Below, one piece after another: positions 36,801 through 44,487 of a stretch of DNA of 50,947 bases (position 1 is the first letter of the stretch; each line of letters starts with the position of its first letter). Origin of the DNA: an uncultured bacterium (GTDB lineage Bacteria; Cyanobacteriota; Vampirovibrionia; Obscuribacterales; Obscuribacteraceae); contig CAILLX010000220.1 in NCBI GenBank assembly GCA_903835185.1, positions 1 to 50,947 on the forward strand, written 5' to 3'. Made by a program: the position numbers and the translations under genes. The notes under the pieces were generated by a model that saw only the letters and a program-made list of their open reading frames with translations, was not told the origin of the DNA and made no database searches.

Positions 36801-36987
36801 CGCCTATCTGAGTAACAGTTACTGTAACGGCCGGAACGTCTATATTGGGATTCTCATCAATTCCAAGAGTGGCAAAAGAGAAGACTCCTGCTATAAGAAG
36901 GATAAGGAACAGGACGATGGTGGGAATAGGATTGTGGATTGACCAGGCAGAGATGTTCCACCGGACATTCTCGCTCGACATTTGCAT
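33850..36987 (-). CDS. RND efflux transporter, AcrB/HAE1 family
   Basis: Proton-driven inner-membrane pump for drugs or other hydrophobic compounds. The length of 1045 is typical. The N-terminal membrane helix reads IPTIVLFLILLIAGVFSF, and the first porter domain includes NIDVPAVTVTVTQIGAAPAELE. The proton-relay pair Asp409-Asp410 sits in the fourth membrane helix (GLALVIGILVDDAIVEIEN), as in AcrB. The second half has GVVMLMGLVTKNAILLVEY, the mirrored helix. The ATG at 36987 lies 7 nt after the stop of the membrane fusion protein gene, so the two are co-translated. No outer-membrane TolC-type gene is in the cluster. Confidence 0.96.
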   Translation of the reverse strand: MQMSSENVRWNISAWSIHNPIPTIVLFLILLIAGVFSFATLGIDENPNIDVPAVTVTVTQIGAAPAELETEVTRKIEDSVAAIGNIKHITSTVNEGSSLTQIEFVLGTNTDRAVNDVRNAISKIRQKLPQGIEEPIIERLDFIGGPFVTYSISSENMTASDLSWLVDNDISRTLLSVPGVGQVLRSGGVDREIRINLNPMALEALGVTAETVNAQIRALNINLPGGRMEVGSGEESVRTLGSASSVPDLAATRIMLPNGRYARLDNLGTVCNSTADQRQMATVDGTPVVSFSVVRSTGSNLADVERGVDQKLAELKNTLPPELKLKKIFTTAEFVRESYHASMDALILGALLAVIVIWLFLRSWRATLISALAMPLSAIPTFAVMKWCGFTLNNMSLLGLALVIGILVDDAIVEIENIVRHIRMRKTPYKAAVDASAEIGLAVIATTMTILVTFIPVAFMGGIPGQFFKQFGLTVAVAVFFSLAVARMVTPMIAAFAMTPIQPKEHSGKLAVFYNTVLVWAMQHRAKTLTIAVGVFVASLFPIFLLPTSLIGDVDRGKVLLEVELQPGSRISDTRRAVDRLTFILKARGEVDSVFAMIGGSSAAGPSGVNSANLFISLKPKGQRKLSQKQFEDSVRPELLSVPGARLGFSRAAGMPGKPLKVLLTGNDPDALSSAAEALTDQMRKLPGLSDVTSSASLLRPEIIVRPDFARAAEQGVSVLAIARTALIATLGDTDYNLAKFNLKDRQINIRVQLDPGYRNDLNIIANLKVTGNNGRLIPLRNVAQVALGSGAAQIDRFDRARQVSISSSLLGKLTLGQALEQVHKLPAYKSLPHGIREQPSGDAEIQRDVFEGFGSAIGAAVLLIYAVLVLLFEGFLQPMTIMISLPLALGGALIGLFVTGKSIGMYALIGVVMLMGLVTKNAILLVEYSIMSMKAGIPRRQAIISAGEARMPPILMTTVAMIAGMSPIALGIGAGSEARAPMAVAVIGGLMTSTILTLVVVPVVFSYIDDIQQWFEQRFIRRHRQASPVDQEHSCDDESFAFRK

Positions 36988-36994
36988 CAGACAC

Positions 36995-38446
36995 CTACCG
37001 GCTCACGCGCACGTAATCGCCGTCCTTAAGAAAGCCACCACCATCGACAATTACCAGCTCTCCTGGTTTGAGTCCGGAGACTACCTCAACTGCGCTACCG
37101 ACGGTGAGGACAGTCTCGACTGAGCGGCGACGTGCTTGACTGCCTGAGACAACAAAGAGGAAGACTTGACTGTCACGGTTGAAAATGGCGGCCGAGGGTA
37201 CTGTTAACGCCTGGCTCGAGCCTAGAGCTACTGTGCCGCGCAAAAACATCCCTGGTTTCACTGCAGAATCGGTAGGTATATCTATGCGCACAGTTCCGAG
37301 CCGACTCTCTGAATCGACTATCGGAGTTATATCACGCACGTATCCTGTAGTTGCTGCCACCGACGTAGCGGCAGAGACAAGTTTAACGCTCTGTCCAACC
37401 GCAATCTTATGCAGATCAGCTTCAGGCACCTGTGCGCGCAGCTCGAGCCTGCTAGCGCGCATGAGAGTAAAGAGTGATTTGCCTGCTCCTGTAATATCAC
37501 CGATATGAGCATCCCGTTTCAATACTAAGGCATCTGCTGGAGCGCAAATATTAGTCTGGGCAACCTGTGCTTCTAACTGTTTCACTGTAGCCAGGTTCTC
37601 TGCAACTGTAGCTCTGGCTATCTCTATGTCTTCCTGACGTCCGCCCACAACTGCCATACCAAGCCGCTCAATCGCCTGCCGGCAAGCAAAGTTGGCAGCT
37701 CGCACCGACTCGCGCATGTGGTTAACCTCAGCCTGTGCCACTGCTGCAGTAGTCTGCCTTGATTCGTAATCTGCCTGGCTGACAGCACCTTGTTTGGACA
37801 GATCGCTGAATCGTTTCTCGTTGCGCTCGGCGTTTGACAGATTGGCTTCAGCTTGAGCAAGCATAGCTTCCTGCTCGGCCGTATTAGCTCTGGCTTGAGA
37901 CAATGCAGCTCTTAAGGACTGAATATCTTCAAAACGGTTCGGCTGAATTGACTTCTTCAAATTTGTCTGGCTGGACAATAGGCGAGCTCTTGCCTGGTCG
38001 AGTTGGGCTTGCAGAACAGCCGAATTGAGAACAGCCATCACCTGTCCTTGTTTAACCCGGTCACCTTCCTCAACATTTACCTTCTCGATTCTCAACCCGG
38101 TAATTTCAGATCCCACAGAGAGTGGATCCCAGGCGGAGACAGAACCTGTGACTTCAAGATTGTGCGTGACTGAAGCAATTTGAGCTGGCGCAACTGCAAC
38201 TGTCACTACTGGTGGTGGTGCAGCTGTTGGCTGAGCAGCTTTGTGAGCATAGTTGATGCCATAAGCAACAGCTGCGCCGATGATAACTATCACTACAGCA
38301 GCCCCGGAGAGCATACGAGGTCGTGCCATCCAGGGTGAGACTGCCTTGCCTTTATAGAGAACACGTGTGCTACCGGGTGATGGTGCATGCAGCTGGCTGT
38401 GCTCCGCGGGCGCAGTGGTAGGGCTGAAATCGACATCAGTTTTCAT
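36995..38446 (-). CDS. RND efflux periplasmic adaptor (HlyD/AcrA-type membrane fusion protein)
   Basis: Links the RND pump to an outer-membrane channel. An N-terminal membrane segment (LSGAAVVIVIIGAAVAYGINY, around residues 46-66) follows a polar cytoplasmic start of about 45 residues. The lipoyl half-motif VTGSVSAWDPLSVGSEITGLRIEKVNVEEGDRVKQGQVMAVL and the matching NICAPADALVLKRDAHIGD flank a long alpha-helical hairpin rich in Ala, Gln and Glu, then the beta-barrel domain. The ATG at 38446 gives 483 residues; the frame reaches 38527 without a ribosome site. It is directly upstream (7 nt) of the transporter. 38447-38698 is gene-free. Confidence 0.93.
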   Translation of the reverse strand: MKTDVDFSPTTAPAEHSQLHAPSPGSTRVLYKGKAVSPWMARPRMLSGAAVVIVIIGAAVAYGINYAHKAAQPTAAPPPVVTVAVAPAQIASVTHNLEVTGSVSAWDPLSVGSEITGLRIEKVNVEEGDRVKQGQVMAVLNSAVLQAQLDQARARLLSSQTNLKKSIQPNRFEDIQSLRAALSQARANTAEQEAMLAQAEANLSNAERNEKRFSDLSKQGAVSQADYESRQTTAAVAQAEVNHMRESVRAANFACRQAIERLGMAVVGGRQEDIEIARATVAENLATVKQLEAQVAQTNICAPADALVLKRDAHIGDITGAGKSLFTLMRASRLELRAQVPEADLHKIAVGQSVKLVSAATSVAATTGYVRDITPIVDSESRLGTVRIDIPTDSAVKPGMFLRGTVALGSSQALTVPSAAIFNRDSQVFLFVVSGSQARRRSVETVLTVGSAVEVVSGLKPGELVIVDGGGFLKDGDYVRVSR

Positions 38447-38698
38447 CGTGCTACTCTGCGGCTCCGGTAATTGCTGGAGACTCTTGTATGGAAGGCACAG
38501 CAAGGCAATTGTAACATGGGTTGTCAATTGCTAGCCGCTGTGTTACTTCATATGTAAACCTGCCTAAATGGCGCATCGTTGTTGACTTCGTTTGGTCAAC
38601 CGGTCTTGTGAGTCTGGCTTAATTTTAAAATCCGTCCGCTGCCGGTTGGTATATGGCAGGCAATGAATGGAGCTGCCGGTATTCAGATGAAGCAGCAT

Positions 38699-39562
38699 TT
38701 ATGAATATGTGCCATCAGACCTGCGGATAGTAATAGTTCCAGCGGAAAGAGTAATCCGCCCCCGATCAGCCGTCTCAATAATCAGTCCCCCTGAATCATC
38801 TATGTCGATGGCCTCTCCATCAATTTGCCAGTCGCCACATGTGGCGTGTATCTGATGACCAAGAGTGACTGAATGCTGCCGCCAGGAATTAAGGATAGCC
38901 AGACTTCCTTGCCTGTCTAGAAGATCGACAGTCGCCTCCAAATGATTGACGAGCGCTGCAACCAGTAAATTTGGGTTGATGTCCTGTCCGGACAGGTTCT
39001 CCAGTGAGTCAACTTTGCCTTTGAGGTCATCAGGCAGAATAGCCTGGTCAAGGTGCAAATTAATGCCGATTCCCAGTATCAGAGAAAGTTCTTTTTCGCC
39101 AGGACCAGCGTTTGGGCCCCCCGAAAGCTCTGCCAAAATGCCACCGACTTTTTTCCTGCCTGCCACCAGGTCGTTAACCCATTTGAGCCCAATGCTGAGC
39201 CCGGTAACCTCCCAGATTGCCTGCACACAAGCTACTCCGCACGCTATAGTATGGAGCGGAAGGTCGGCTTTATTGCCGGTTGGGCGCAATAAACAGCTCA
39301 TATATATTCCGGCATCAGCAGGTGAGACCCAGGTGCGCCCTTGCCTGCCCCGTCCAGCTGTCTGGTGCCTGGCGAGCACAATGAGCCCTGCTGGAGCTCC
39401 TGAATTGGACAGTTGACTGGCACGAGCATTAGTTGAGTCGATACTGTCGCACAGTTCGTTGTCCCAACCGTCAGCTTTTCCCAGCCATCTAGTTGTAAGC
39501 AGCGGTTCGATTGCTGCCAGGTCGAGATGATTGCCGCTGGATCTTCTCTGCAACCTATCCAT
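38699..39562 (-). CDS. birA: Biotin--[acetyl-CoA-carboxylase] ligase, catalytic-only form
   Basis: Attaches biotin to the carrier protein of acetyl-CoA carboxylase. The catalytic domain has SIDSTNARASQL, then ARHQTAGRGRQGRTWVSP, the biotinyl-AMP loop, and LKWVNDLVAGRKKVGGILAEL, with the conserved Lys. The C-terminal cap domain is present (LGHQIHATCGDWQIDGEAIDIDDSGGLIIET). The N-terminal helix-turn-helix of E. coli BirA is missing, so it is a pure ligase and not a repressor; about 35 N-terminal residues replace it. The ATG at 39562 overlaps the end of the OsmC gene by 8 nt, implying coupled translation. Confidence 0.93.
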   Translation of the reverse strand: MDRLQRRSSGNHLDLAAIEPLLTTRWLGKADGWDNELCDSIDSTNARASQLSNSGAPAGLIVLARHQTAGRGRQGRTWVSPADAGIYMSCLLRPTGNKADLPLHTIACGVACVQAIWEVTGLSIGLKWVNDLVAGRKKVGGILAELSGGPNAGPGEKELSLILGIGINLHLDQAILPDDLKGKVDSLENLSGQDINPNLLVAALVNHLEATVDLLDRQGSLAILNSWRQHSVTLGHQIHATCGDWQIDGEAIDIDDSGGLIIETADRGRITLSAGTITIRRSDGTYS

Positions 39563-39974
39563 TACTTGTCAGTGTTGTAACTATTTCGATAGGCTCTGAA
39601 AGGAGCCTGTGAATTGGACATTTGTCTGCAACTTCCTGCAGGCGCTCCTTCTGATCGCTTGTCAGGTTGCCTTCCAGTAATATGTCCTTGCTGATTGTTG
39701 ACTTGTGCACACCTGGTTGCGCCGGATCATCTGTTTTACTTTCGGATAACTCGATTGACACTGCCTGCAAATCCCAACCTCGTCGCCTGGCGAACATCTG
39801 CAATGTCATGGCGGTGCAAGCACCCAGGGAGGCGAGAAGGAGTTGATGCGGATCAGGAGCCTCCTCCTTGCCGCCAACACGGGCTGGCGCATCAGCTAGA
39901 AAGGTGAACGGACCAGCCTTGATCTCCTGCTTGTAAAGCAGATCTTGTTGCGACTTGACAATAACTGTACTCAT
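39555..39974 (-). CDS. OsmC-family organic hydroperoxide-type protein
   Basis: Small dimeric thiol peroxidase or relative. The two redox cysteines are Cys53 in LLLASLGACTAMTLQMFARRRGW and Cys119 in VADKCPIHRLL, the standard spacing of the family. At 139 residues it is normal length. The ATG at 39974 is preceded by GAGGAG at 11 nt; a longer frame to 40028 has no support. The closest similarity I can see is to the YhfA-like branch with the PIHRLL ending. It overlaps birA by 8 nt, an unusual partner. Confidence 0.88.
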   Translation of the reverse strand: MSTVIVKSQQDLLYKQEIKAGPFTFLADAPARVGGKEEAPDPHQLLLASLGACTAMTLQMFARRRGWDLQAVSIELSESKTDDPAQPGVHKSTISKDILLEGNLTSDQKERLQEVADKCPIHRLLSEPIEIVTTLTSNG

Positions 39975-40122
39975 CCGGCAACTTCTCCTCTGTAAGGTCT
40001 GGTCCAATACCAGCTCCCATGAGATCATAGATCAGGCGCAGACTATCTGTTCAGGAGATAACATCGATTGTGATGGTTTTGACGACATCTGCCGGGTAAT
40101 GACTGTGAATTAGAGGGGAATC

Positions 40123-40749
40123 ATGGACTGGAATATAAGGATTGAAACGCCCAGATTGGTGGTAAGGGAGTTTGTCCTGGATGATTGGAAGGCTGTGCAC
40201 CGCTATGCTTCGGATCTTGACGTGGTTCGTTTTATGATCTGGGGCCCAAATTCAGAAGCAGACAGTCATGCCTTTATTGCTAATGTCGTCGAATGGCAAA
40301 GTGTGCAGCCAAGGAGAGTATTTGATCTGGCTGTTGTTACCAAGGAAGACCAACAGCTCATCGGCTCCTGCGGCTTTCATCTAGCAAATACTGTCTCCGA
40401 GGGCGCGTCACAATCAATCGGACTTGGCATTAGCCCAGAATACAACGTTGATCCTTCTTCTTACACACTTAATAAACATGGTGCCATGGGCTATTGCTTT
40501 AGCAAGGAGGCATGGGGACAGGGCTATGCTACTGAGGCTGCTACAGCAGTTTTGCACTTTGCTTTCGAGCAGTTGGGGTTGCACAAGATGTTTGCTACAT
40601 GCGATGTAGAGAATACGGCCTCTTTGAAGGTTTTGGAGAGAATCGGGATGCGACGTGAGGGGCATCTGCTGGAAGACATCCTCATCAAGCAGCACTGGAG
40701 AGACTCATATCTTTATGCAATTGTGAATCGTGATTGGAACCCGCTTTAA
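40123..40749 (+). CDS. GNAT-family N-acetyltransferase, RimJ/RimL type
   Basis: Transfers an acetyl group from acetyl-CoA to a protein or small-molecule amine. The pattern is IRIETPRLVVREFVLDDWKAVHRYASDLDV at the start, then GSCGFHL, a variable insert (SEGASQSIGLGISPEYN...), AMGYCFSKEAWGQGYATEAATAVLHFAF, the acetyl-CoA loop, and FATCDVENTASLKVLERIGMRREGHL near the end, which is the RimJ/RimL signature. The length of 208 is slightly above the usual 180. The ATG has GAGGGG 5 nt upstream. The sirtuin gene starts 2 nt after its stop, so the pair probably forms an operon. Confidence 0.9.
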   Translation: MDWNIRIETPRLVVREFVLDDWKAVHRYASDLDVVRFMIWGPNSEADSHAFIANVVEWQSVQPRRVFDLAVVTKEDQQLIGSCGFHLANTVSEGASQSIGLGISPEYNVDPSSYTLNKHGAMGYCFSKEAWGQGYATEAATAVLHFAFEQLGLHKMFATCDVENTASLKVLERIGMRREGHLLEDILIKQHWRDSYLYAIVNRDWNPL

Positions 40750-40751
40750 TA

Positions 40752-41486
40752 ATGCAAGAACAGTTGAAGACAGTTGCTAGACGGTTGAAATCAGCCGGGA
40801 AGATATGTGTTCTAACCGGAGCAGGAATTTCCAAGGAAAGTGGTATTCCTACTTTTCGCGAGGCGCAAACAGGATTATGGGCTAATTTTGATGCGGAGCG
40901 TCTGGCAACAATTCAAGGATATCTGGCTGATCCTCCATTAGTGTGGCAATGGTATGACACACGCCGTGTAGGTATTGCTGATACACAACCCAATGCTGGT
41001 CATTATGCTCTGGTTGAGCTGGAGAGCATGATACCGTCTGTCGTTATCATTACTCAAAATATTGACGGTCTGCATGCCAAGGCAGGTTCTCGCGACATAA
41101 TAGAACTGCATGGGAGCATTCTCAAATATAGATGTTTTGATGCCGGACATCCTCAAAGTGATGTTGCTGCAGGGCTTAAGGAGCCACCGCAATGTCGCTG
41201 TGGCTCGATGTTACGCCCTGATGTAGTCTGGTTCGGCGAGGCGCTGCCTCAGGAGGCTCTTGAGCGAGCTTTCCAGGAAGTTGGTTCTGCTGACGTTGTT
41301 TTAGTAGTAGGTACTTCCGGACTGGTTCAGCCTGCAGCATCGCTTCCTGACCATGGTGCCAGAAATGGTGCTTTCATAGTCGAGGTCAATCCGGAGGAAA
41401 CTCCCATTACTGAGATAGCCGACTGCCTTTTGCAAGGTCTCTCAGGCACGGTGCTTCCTCGTCTTATTGCAGAGATGAAAGAGTAA
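40752..41486 (+). CDS. Sir2-type NAD-dependent protein deacylase (CobB-like)
   Basis: Removes acyl groups from lysines using NAD. The NAD-binding motif is LTGAGISKESGIPTFR, then TQNIDGLH, the catalytic His120 in IIELHGS, and VVGTSGLVQPAA. Tyr68 and Arg71 (QWYDTRR) match the Tyr-x-x-Arg pair of SIRT5/CobB-type enzymes that accept succinyl or malonyl groups. The zinc site is unusual: instead of two Cys-x-x-Cys pairs I see Cys128 with no partner at +3 (a His follows at 133) and then Cys148-x-Cys150. The ATG at 40752 comes 2 nt after the acetyltransferase stop; a TTG at 40734 is also in frame and would overlap. Confidence 0.93.
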   Translation: MQEQLKTVARRLKSAGKICVLTGAGISKESGIPTFREAQTGLWANFDAERLATIQGYLADPPLVWQWYDTRRVGIADTQPNAGHYALVELESMIPSVVIITQNIDGLHAKAGSRDIIELHGSILKYRCFDAGHPQSDVAAGLKEPPQCRCGSMLRPDVVWFGEALPQEALERAFQEVGSADVVLVVGTSGLVQPAASLPDHGARNGAFIVEVNPEETPITEIADCLLQGLSGTVLPRLIAEMKE

Positions 41487-41596
41487 GCAGTGGCGCACCA
41501 AGGCTGCATTACAGGTCAGCCAAGAGTGGCAACCTACTCAGCCAGGCTTGTGGCTGTTGGATGGCAGATGCAGGTAAATCCGACCTGACCGGGAGG

Positions 41597-43093
41597 TCAG
41601 CTTGAAGGTATTAGCCAATCCAGTTCAGCGGCAGCAAATGCTGCTTTTAGCGCAAACTGCCAGCGGCGATACTCAGCAGAACGATCAACTGCTGGTGTAA
41701 ATGTGCGGTCATGTTGCCAGCCTGCGCTCAGCTGATCGATTCCGCTTATAAGTCCAGCTGTCAGCCCGGCAAGCGTCGCTACTCCCCAGGCAGTCGATTC
41801 AACCTGGGCTGAGCGGATAACCGGAATGCCTAAAAGGTCAGACTGGAACTGAAGCATAAAGTTGTTCTCTGTGGCGCCTCCATCTACTCGCAGCTGCTCC
41901 AGTGTAATGCCATGGTCTGCAATGTCGCGCGCAATATCTGTGACTTGGTAGGCCATTGATTCCAGGGCAGAACGGACAAGGTGTGCACGCCCGCTTCCTC
42001 TGGTCAGACCTGTGACGGTGCCACGTACATCAGAGCTCCACCATGGTGACCCCAATCCGACAAATGCCGGCACGAAGTAGACTCCTTCATTGGAGGCAAG
42101 CGACGTGGCTATCTGTTCTGACTCGGAGCTGGAAGCAATTATGCCAAGCATGTCTCGTAGCCACTGAATTGCGGCTCCGGCAATGAAAACAGCTCCTTCA
42201 AAGGCGTAGTTGGCCTTCTGTCCTTCGAGCTGCCAGGCGACGGTAGTAAGCAGTCCAGGGGCAAGCCTTGGTGTTGTGCCGATGTGCGCAAGGAGAAAAC
42301 TGCCTGTGCCATATGTGCATTTAGCAGTGCCTGGAGTGAAACATGCCTGTCCAAATAGAGCTGCTTGTTGATCACCTAAATTAGCCAGAATTGGAGCTTC
42401 AAAGCCGATACAATCTGCATTGGTCGTCCCAAAGCAAGCGTTTGATGGTACTACCTGCGGCATCATGGATCTTGGAATGGCAAGACGTTGAAGGAGCTCG
42501 TCGTCCCAACATAAGTCTTCAATGTTAAACACCAATGTTCGTGAAGCATTGCTCGGTTCGGTCACATGGCTCTTGCCACCGGTCAGATTCCAGATCAGCC
42601 ACGAATCGATGGTCCCAAATGCGAGCTGTCCAGCTTGAGCCAATGCCCTTGCTCCAGGAATGTTTTCCAGCAGCCAGGCAATTTTTGGGCCGGAAAAATA
42701 AGCATCAGGCACAAGACCGGTCTTGCGACGGAAAGTGTCTGACTCAGTCTTGATTTGCTCAGCCAGTTGCTGGGTTCTGCGGCATTGCCAGACAATAGCC
42801 CGGTGTATAGGCTTGCCTGTTGAGCGATCCCAGACAACAGTCGTCTCTCTCTGATTGGTAATGCCCAGGCAGGCGATGTCATCAGGAGAGACTTCAGTGC
42901 TTTTTAAGCAATCGGAGATACAGGCAAGCTGAACGGCTAGGATCTCCATGGCATCGTGCTCAACCCAGCCTGGCTGAGGGAAATATTGAGAGAACTCTCG
43001 CTGTCCGGTGCCTAGCGCTTTACCGCTTTTGTCAAAAAGAATGGCTCGGCTACTTGTAGTTCCCTGGTCCAGGCTTAGGATATAGCGCTTCAC
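41597..43093 (-). CDS. glpK: Glycerol kinase
   Basis: Phosphorylates glycerol with ATP to sn-glycerol 3-phosphate, in the FGGY family. The start reads YILSLDQGTTSSRAILFD, then GWVEHDAMEIL and TNQRETTVVWDRSTGKPIHRAIVWQCRRT for the glycerol site, and the ATP-site sequences YGTGSFLL and LRVDGGATENNFMLQFQSDLLGIPV. With the GTG at 43093 (GAGG 5 nt upstream) it is 498 residues, the usual size. The frame is open to 43237 but the added 48 residues have no family match. No glpF or glpD is adjacent. It is convergent with the sirtuin gene, with 110 nt between, in which I see a small GGTCAG hairpin. Confidence 0.96.
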   Translation of the reverse strand: MKRYILSLDQGTTSSRAILFDKSGKALGTGQREFSQYFPQPGWVEHDAMEILAVQLACISDCLKSTEVSPDDIACLGITNQRETTVVWDRSTGKPIHRAIVWQCRRTQQLAEQIKTESDTFRRKTGLVPDAYFSGPKIAWLLENIPGARALAQAGQLAFGTIDSWLIWNLTGGKSHVTEPSNASRTLVFNIEDLCWDDELLQRLAIPRSMMPQVVPSNACFGTTNADCIGFEAPILANLGDQQAALFGQACFTPGTAKCTYGTGSFLLAHIGTTPRLAPGLLTTVAWQLEGQKANYAFEGAVFIAGAAIQWLRDMLGIIASSSESEQIATSLASNEGVYFVPAFVGLGSPWWSSDVRGTVTGLTRGSGRAHLVRSALESMAYQVTDIARDIADHGITLEQLRVDGGATENNFMLQFQSDLLGIPVIRSAQVESTAWGVATLAGLTAGLISGIDQLSAGWQHDRTFTPAVDRSAEYRRWQFALKAAFAAAELDWLIPSS

Positions 43094-43226
43094 AAGAACC
43101 TCAAAGATCTCAGTTAGTAGATTAAAGATTTTATCAATGACAGACGGTCTTGACTCGCTGCAGCGCAGCCAACTTTTGACTGGTTCGGTAGCCGGAACTC
43201 TATGCTCTCGCCTGCTTCGCAATCGC

Positions 43227-43925
43227 TTATGGCGCAAGGAGCCGATTTTCTAACTTATTCCCGAGCCAATTGCAGGAAAAACGAGCAATTTCAACCACGG
43301 CCAGAGCATATGTGTCTATGGTATCCGTCCAGTCCTGGTCTGAAAGTTCCAGGACTGTTTCACTATTGCGCAGGGTAGCCTGGTACTGTTCCGGACAGGG
43401 CAAATGAACGAACAGCGCAACTGACGGACTCTTCTTAGCCTTCTGCTGTGCGCGCAGGCACCGGTAGTAAAGTTCATTGCATAAGAACGTTCCAGCGTGA
43501 TTAGAGACATTACAGGCATAGCCTTGTGAGGTTAACTGTTTGCAAAAGGACGGAAGCGGCAGAACGGTTCTCAACGCATCTGGTCCATCGACGTCAATGA
43601 GCTCATCCTCAGGCTGGTGACCCTGATTGTCGGCTATACAGAAGTCTTTAATGTTAAGGGCAAAACGTTCAAGCCGGATTGACTCAGCTAAACCAGCAAG
43701 ACCTGTCATTATGACTACGCAAGGAGTTGTCTGGTGGTGTTGGAGGCGCTCGTCCAGCTCTTCCCAAGCTTCGAAGCAGCAGCTCTTTACAATCAGGCGG
43801 TCTACTTGTACCTCCTCAGTCTTGTCAGCCAGATGTATCTGCTCTGGCAGAGATTCAACCGCCAGCTGACTGGGGTTGTAAGCATGACCGCCAAATTTAT
43901 CAAATCCTGTAACAATCAACTGCAT
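43227..43925 (-). CDS. pcp: Pyroglutamyl-peptidase I
   Basis: Cysteine peptidase that removes N-terminal pyroglutamate. The triad can be placed from the ATG at 43925: Glu87 in SIRLERFALNIKDF, Cys149 in SNHAGTFLCNELYYRCL, and His174 in ALFVHLPCPEQ. The protein starts QLIVTGFDKFGG, the family's usual FG-F motif. At 232 residues it is slightly longer than the usual 215. An ATG at 43952 is also in frame, but only the inner start matches the family. It ends 133 nt upstream of glpK. Partial divergence from the usual ERVA motif (here ERFA) is minor. Confidence 0.9.
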   Translation of the reverse strand: MQLIVTGFDKFGGHAYNPSQLAVESLPEQIHLADKTEEVQVDRLIVKSCCFEAWEELDERLQHHQTTPCVVIMTGLAGLAESIRLERFALNIKDFCIADNQGHQPEDELIDVDGPDALRTVLPLPSFCKQLTSQGYACNVSNHAGTFLCNELYYRCLRAQQKAKKSPSVALFVHLPCPEQYQATLRNSETVLELSDQDWTDTIDTYALAVVEIARFSCNWLGNKLENRLLAP

Positions 43926-43971
43926 GAGCTTGAGCCAGCCTGTACCGAACATTCACAATCATAGTGTAAAA

Positions 43972-43977
43972 TATATT
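43972..43977 (+). promoter_or_regulatory. Possible -10 box of tRNA-Leu
   Basis: TATATT lies 10 nt before the 5' end of tRNA-Leu, a fitting distance for a start a few bases ahead of the mature end. No good -35 box is seen, and a neighbouring TAAAAT (43967-43972) is an alternative. Confidence 0.3.
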
Positions 43978-43987
43978 CTGCTTCTGG

Positions 43988-44071
43988 GCCGAAGTGGCGA
44001 AATGGCAGACGCAGCTGACTCAAAATCAGCCGGGCTCAACACCCGTGTCGGTTCGACTCCGACCTTCGGCA
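43988..44071 (+). tRNA. tRNA-Leu (CAA)
   Basis: Type II tRNA with a long variable arm. The acceptor arms are GCCGAAG and CTTCGGC, the D loop is AAATGGCAGA, the anticodon arm is GCTGA-CTCAAAA-TCAGC with anticodon CAA, the variable arm is CGGGCTCAACACCCG, and the T arm is GTCGG-TTCGACT-CCGAC. The discriminator is A and the DNA does not encode CCA. It sits at the left edge of the region that looks like a mobile element, and tRNA-Leu genes are common integration sites. Confidence 0.97.
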
Positions 44072-44487
44072 GAGATTTTCAAGGATCAGGTGGCGAGAAT
44101 TGCGGGGGAGGGCCGAGTGGCCAGGCTACCAGCAGGCTACCGCCCAATAAGTAAGCCACCAAGATTGTAAGTGATTCACTGACAGTGCGCCTATGCCCGA
44201 GTGCTAACGCCACCGGCGGTGCCCACTGGTTGGCTCCAGGGGGAGCGCTAGCAGCAACGCAGGGTGAATTCCTTTCCCAAGTCCAGTAGCAAGGGTCAGA
44301 GCGTCAGCTATCAACGGCGTGGTGCATGCAGCAATTCACAAGTAGCTTCCAGGTTGGGCCACCACCTGCGAGGGCATAGATTGGAAATTCGTGCCTGCCA
44401 CCCCCCTAGGAGCCCCAAGACGGGTGGCGCGAAACGCGTGGGGCACCCCCACGCACCATACGCCCCAAATTTAGCAAACTTGACAGT
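44072..44487. other. Gene-less stretch at the left end of the element
   Basis: About 415 nt without a convincing gene. It holds a tRNA-like fragment starting near 44102 (GCGGGGGAGGGCCGAGTGG), a direct repeat AGGCTACC twice near 44124-44140, and a GC-rich hairpin GCGTGGGG-cac-CCCCACGC at 44436-44454, which lies 34 nt beyond the stop of the minus-strand secreted protein and may end its transcript, though a T-tract is missing. Confidence 0.5.

Noticed and set aside
41575..41605. CTGACC...GGTCAG hairpin between the sirtuin and glpK as a terminator
   Set aside because: Six base pairs with no T-tract on either strand; too weak to call.
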